NCBI GenBank assembly: GCA_905206805.1
Contig: CAJLIR010000027.1
Location: 1-11,585 of the forward strand
DNA from: an uncultured Caryophanales bacterium
GTDB lineage: Bacteria > Bacillota_I > Bacilli_A > RF39 > UBA660
Reading direction: 5' to 3'
Length of the DNA stretch: 11,585 bases
Shown: one piece after another, positions 11,010-11,585 of the stretch
Layout of the letters: each line of letters begins with the position of its first letter
How positions within the stretch are numbered: the first letter of the stretch is position 1
Notes under the pieces: generated by a model
Database searches by the model: none
Seen by the model: only the letters and a program-made list of their open reading frames with translations
What the model was told of the DNA's origin: nothing
Program-made: the position numbers and the translations under genes

Positions 11010-11585
11010 TACTAATAATTATATACTAAATTTACTAAATATTAAAGATAAAAATATTCATATTATTACAGAATGCAAAGAAAAAATTATAAAAGGAAAA
11101 AATTATAAGATAATTGAGGGTGTTTTAACCTATAACCCTGAATTTTGTCCTTGTTGTAAAATTATTAATCAATCTACAAATGATATTATAAAATGGGGTT
11201 TTAGAAAAAATTGTATTGTTAAAATTCCTAAACAAGGAAATTGTTTAACTAGATTAATTCTTCATAAGCAACGTTTCTTTTGTAAGCACTGTAATAATAC
11301 TTTTATTGCTGAAACTAATCTTGTTGATAAAAATAAGAATATTTCTAATAATACTAATCTTAAAATAAGATTAGAACTTATGGAAAAGCAATCAGAAAAA
11401 GATATAGCTAAAAGAATGGATGTTTCTGTTTCTATCATTGATCGTATACTAAATGAAATATCATCTAATACTGTTTTAAGGCATCCTACTTTACCAAAAT
11501 CAATGAATTGGGATGAATTTAAGGCTACTAAAGATACTAAAGGTAAAATGGCTTTTATTATTACTAATAATGATAATAATAGCTT
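11005..11585 (+). CDS. ISL3-family transposase, N-terminal 193 residues (runs off the window)
   Basis: The reading frame is open from the ATG at 11005 to the end of the window. It shows the ISL3 layout: an N-terminal zinc-binding domain with C-P-C-C at 48-51 and C-K-H-C at 93-96, a helix-turn-helix (E-K-D-I-A-K-R-M-D-V-S-V-S-I-I-D-R-I-L at about 131-149), and the start of the DDE catalytic domain with W-D-E-F-K at 169-173, whose aspartate (D170) is the expected first catalytic residue, followed by K-G-K-M-A-F-I-I. These enzymes move their element by a DDE cut-and-paste type reaction. AAAGGA lies 8 nt before the ATG. Remaining catalytic residues, the right end and target duplications are outside the window, so intactness cannot be judged. 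Confidence 0.9.
   Translation, partial: MSTNNYILNLLNIKDKNIHIITECKEKIIKGKNYKIIEGVLTYNPEFCPCCKIINQSTNDIIKWGFRKNCIVKIPKQGNCLTRLILHKQRFFCKHCNNTFIAETNLVDKNKNISNNTNLKIRLELMEKQSEKDIAKRMDVSVSIIDRILNEISSNTVLRHPTLPKSMNWDEFKATKDTKGKMAFIITNNDNNS

Larger units (their letters stand above)
10949..11585 (+). mobile_element. Left part of an ISL3-family insertion sequence
   Basis: The transposase and its immediate upstream region form the left portion of an element. The exact left end cannot be set without the right terminal repeat; the sequence beginning GGACATAAGTTT at 10950 is the likeliest start, but the hairpin at 10901-10938 might also belong to the element. It sits upstream of yqfC in an intergenic region and does not visibly interrupt a gene. 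Confidence 0.6.

Overview
This window looks like chromosomal DNA from a very AT-rich (by eye roughly a quarter G+C), spore-forming, Gram-positive bacterium of the Firmicutes/Bacilli type. The support is spoVIF plus yqfC-yqfD (endospore genes), an undecaprenol-kinase-type DgkA, a VanZ-like protein, strong GGAGG-type ribosome sites, and near-consensus TTGACN-17-TATAAT promoters. UGA acts as a normal stop (yqfC, the vanZ-like gene and ybeY all end in it exactly where the family ends), so this is not a code-4 mollicute despite the base composition. An uncultured gut lineage such as an RF39- or Erysipelotrichia-like group would fit, but that is inference.

Layout. At 1-194 (minus) the start of a type IV prepilin-like gene runs off the left edge. 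Its leader contains a run of ten G that puts the start codon out of frame with the pilin motif, a candidate on/off switch. At 195-1075 (minus) lies an Rpn-family nuclease/transposase gene broken by a 5-bp tandem duplication. From 3960 down to 1181 (minus) is an operon engB - unknown 165-aa protein - der - spoVIF, read from a strong promoter at 3996-4024 to a terminator at 1147-1173: two ribosome-assembly GTPases, an orphan, and a late sporulation gene. A divergent, self-contained unit at 4069-5017 (plus) encodes a HipA/CtkA-like kinase with its own promoter and terminator. Then come uvrC (minus, 5016-6800) and, divergent from it with overlapping promoters, a YigZ/IMPACT-family gene (plus, 6874-7470).

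From 10795 down to 7473 (minus) is a second operon: yqfC - yqfD - vanZ-like - ybeY - dgkA, followed by an unknown 135-aa gene that also has its own promoter inside the end of dgkA. This is a rearranged form of the classical Bacillus yqfC-yqfD-phoH-yqfF-ybeY-dgkA cluster, with phoH and yqfF absent and a VanZ-like gene in their place. The right edge (from about 10950) is the left part of an ISL3-family insertion sequence, whose transposase runs off the window.

Most of the window is ordinary housekeeping DNA. The parts worth a second look are the G-tract in the prepilin leader, two RNA fold-backs that bury a start codon in transcripts entering from upstream but would be absent from transcripts made by the local promoter (the IS transposase and spoVIF), the frameshifted Rpn gene, the orphan kinase, and the two unknown operon members. 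No tRNA, rRNA, CRISPR array or riboswitch was seen, and no gene-free stretch exceeds 300 bases.
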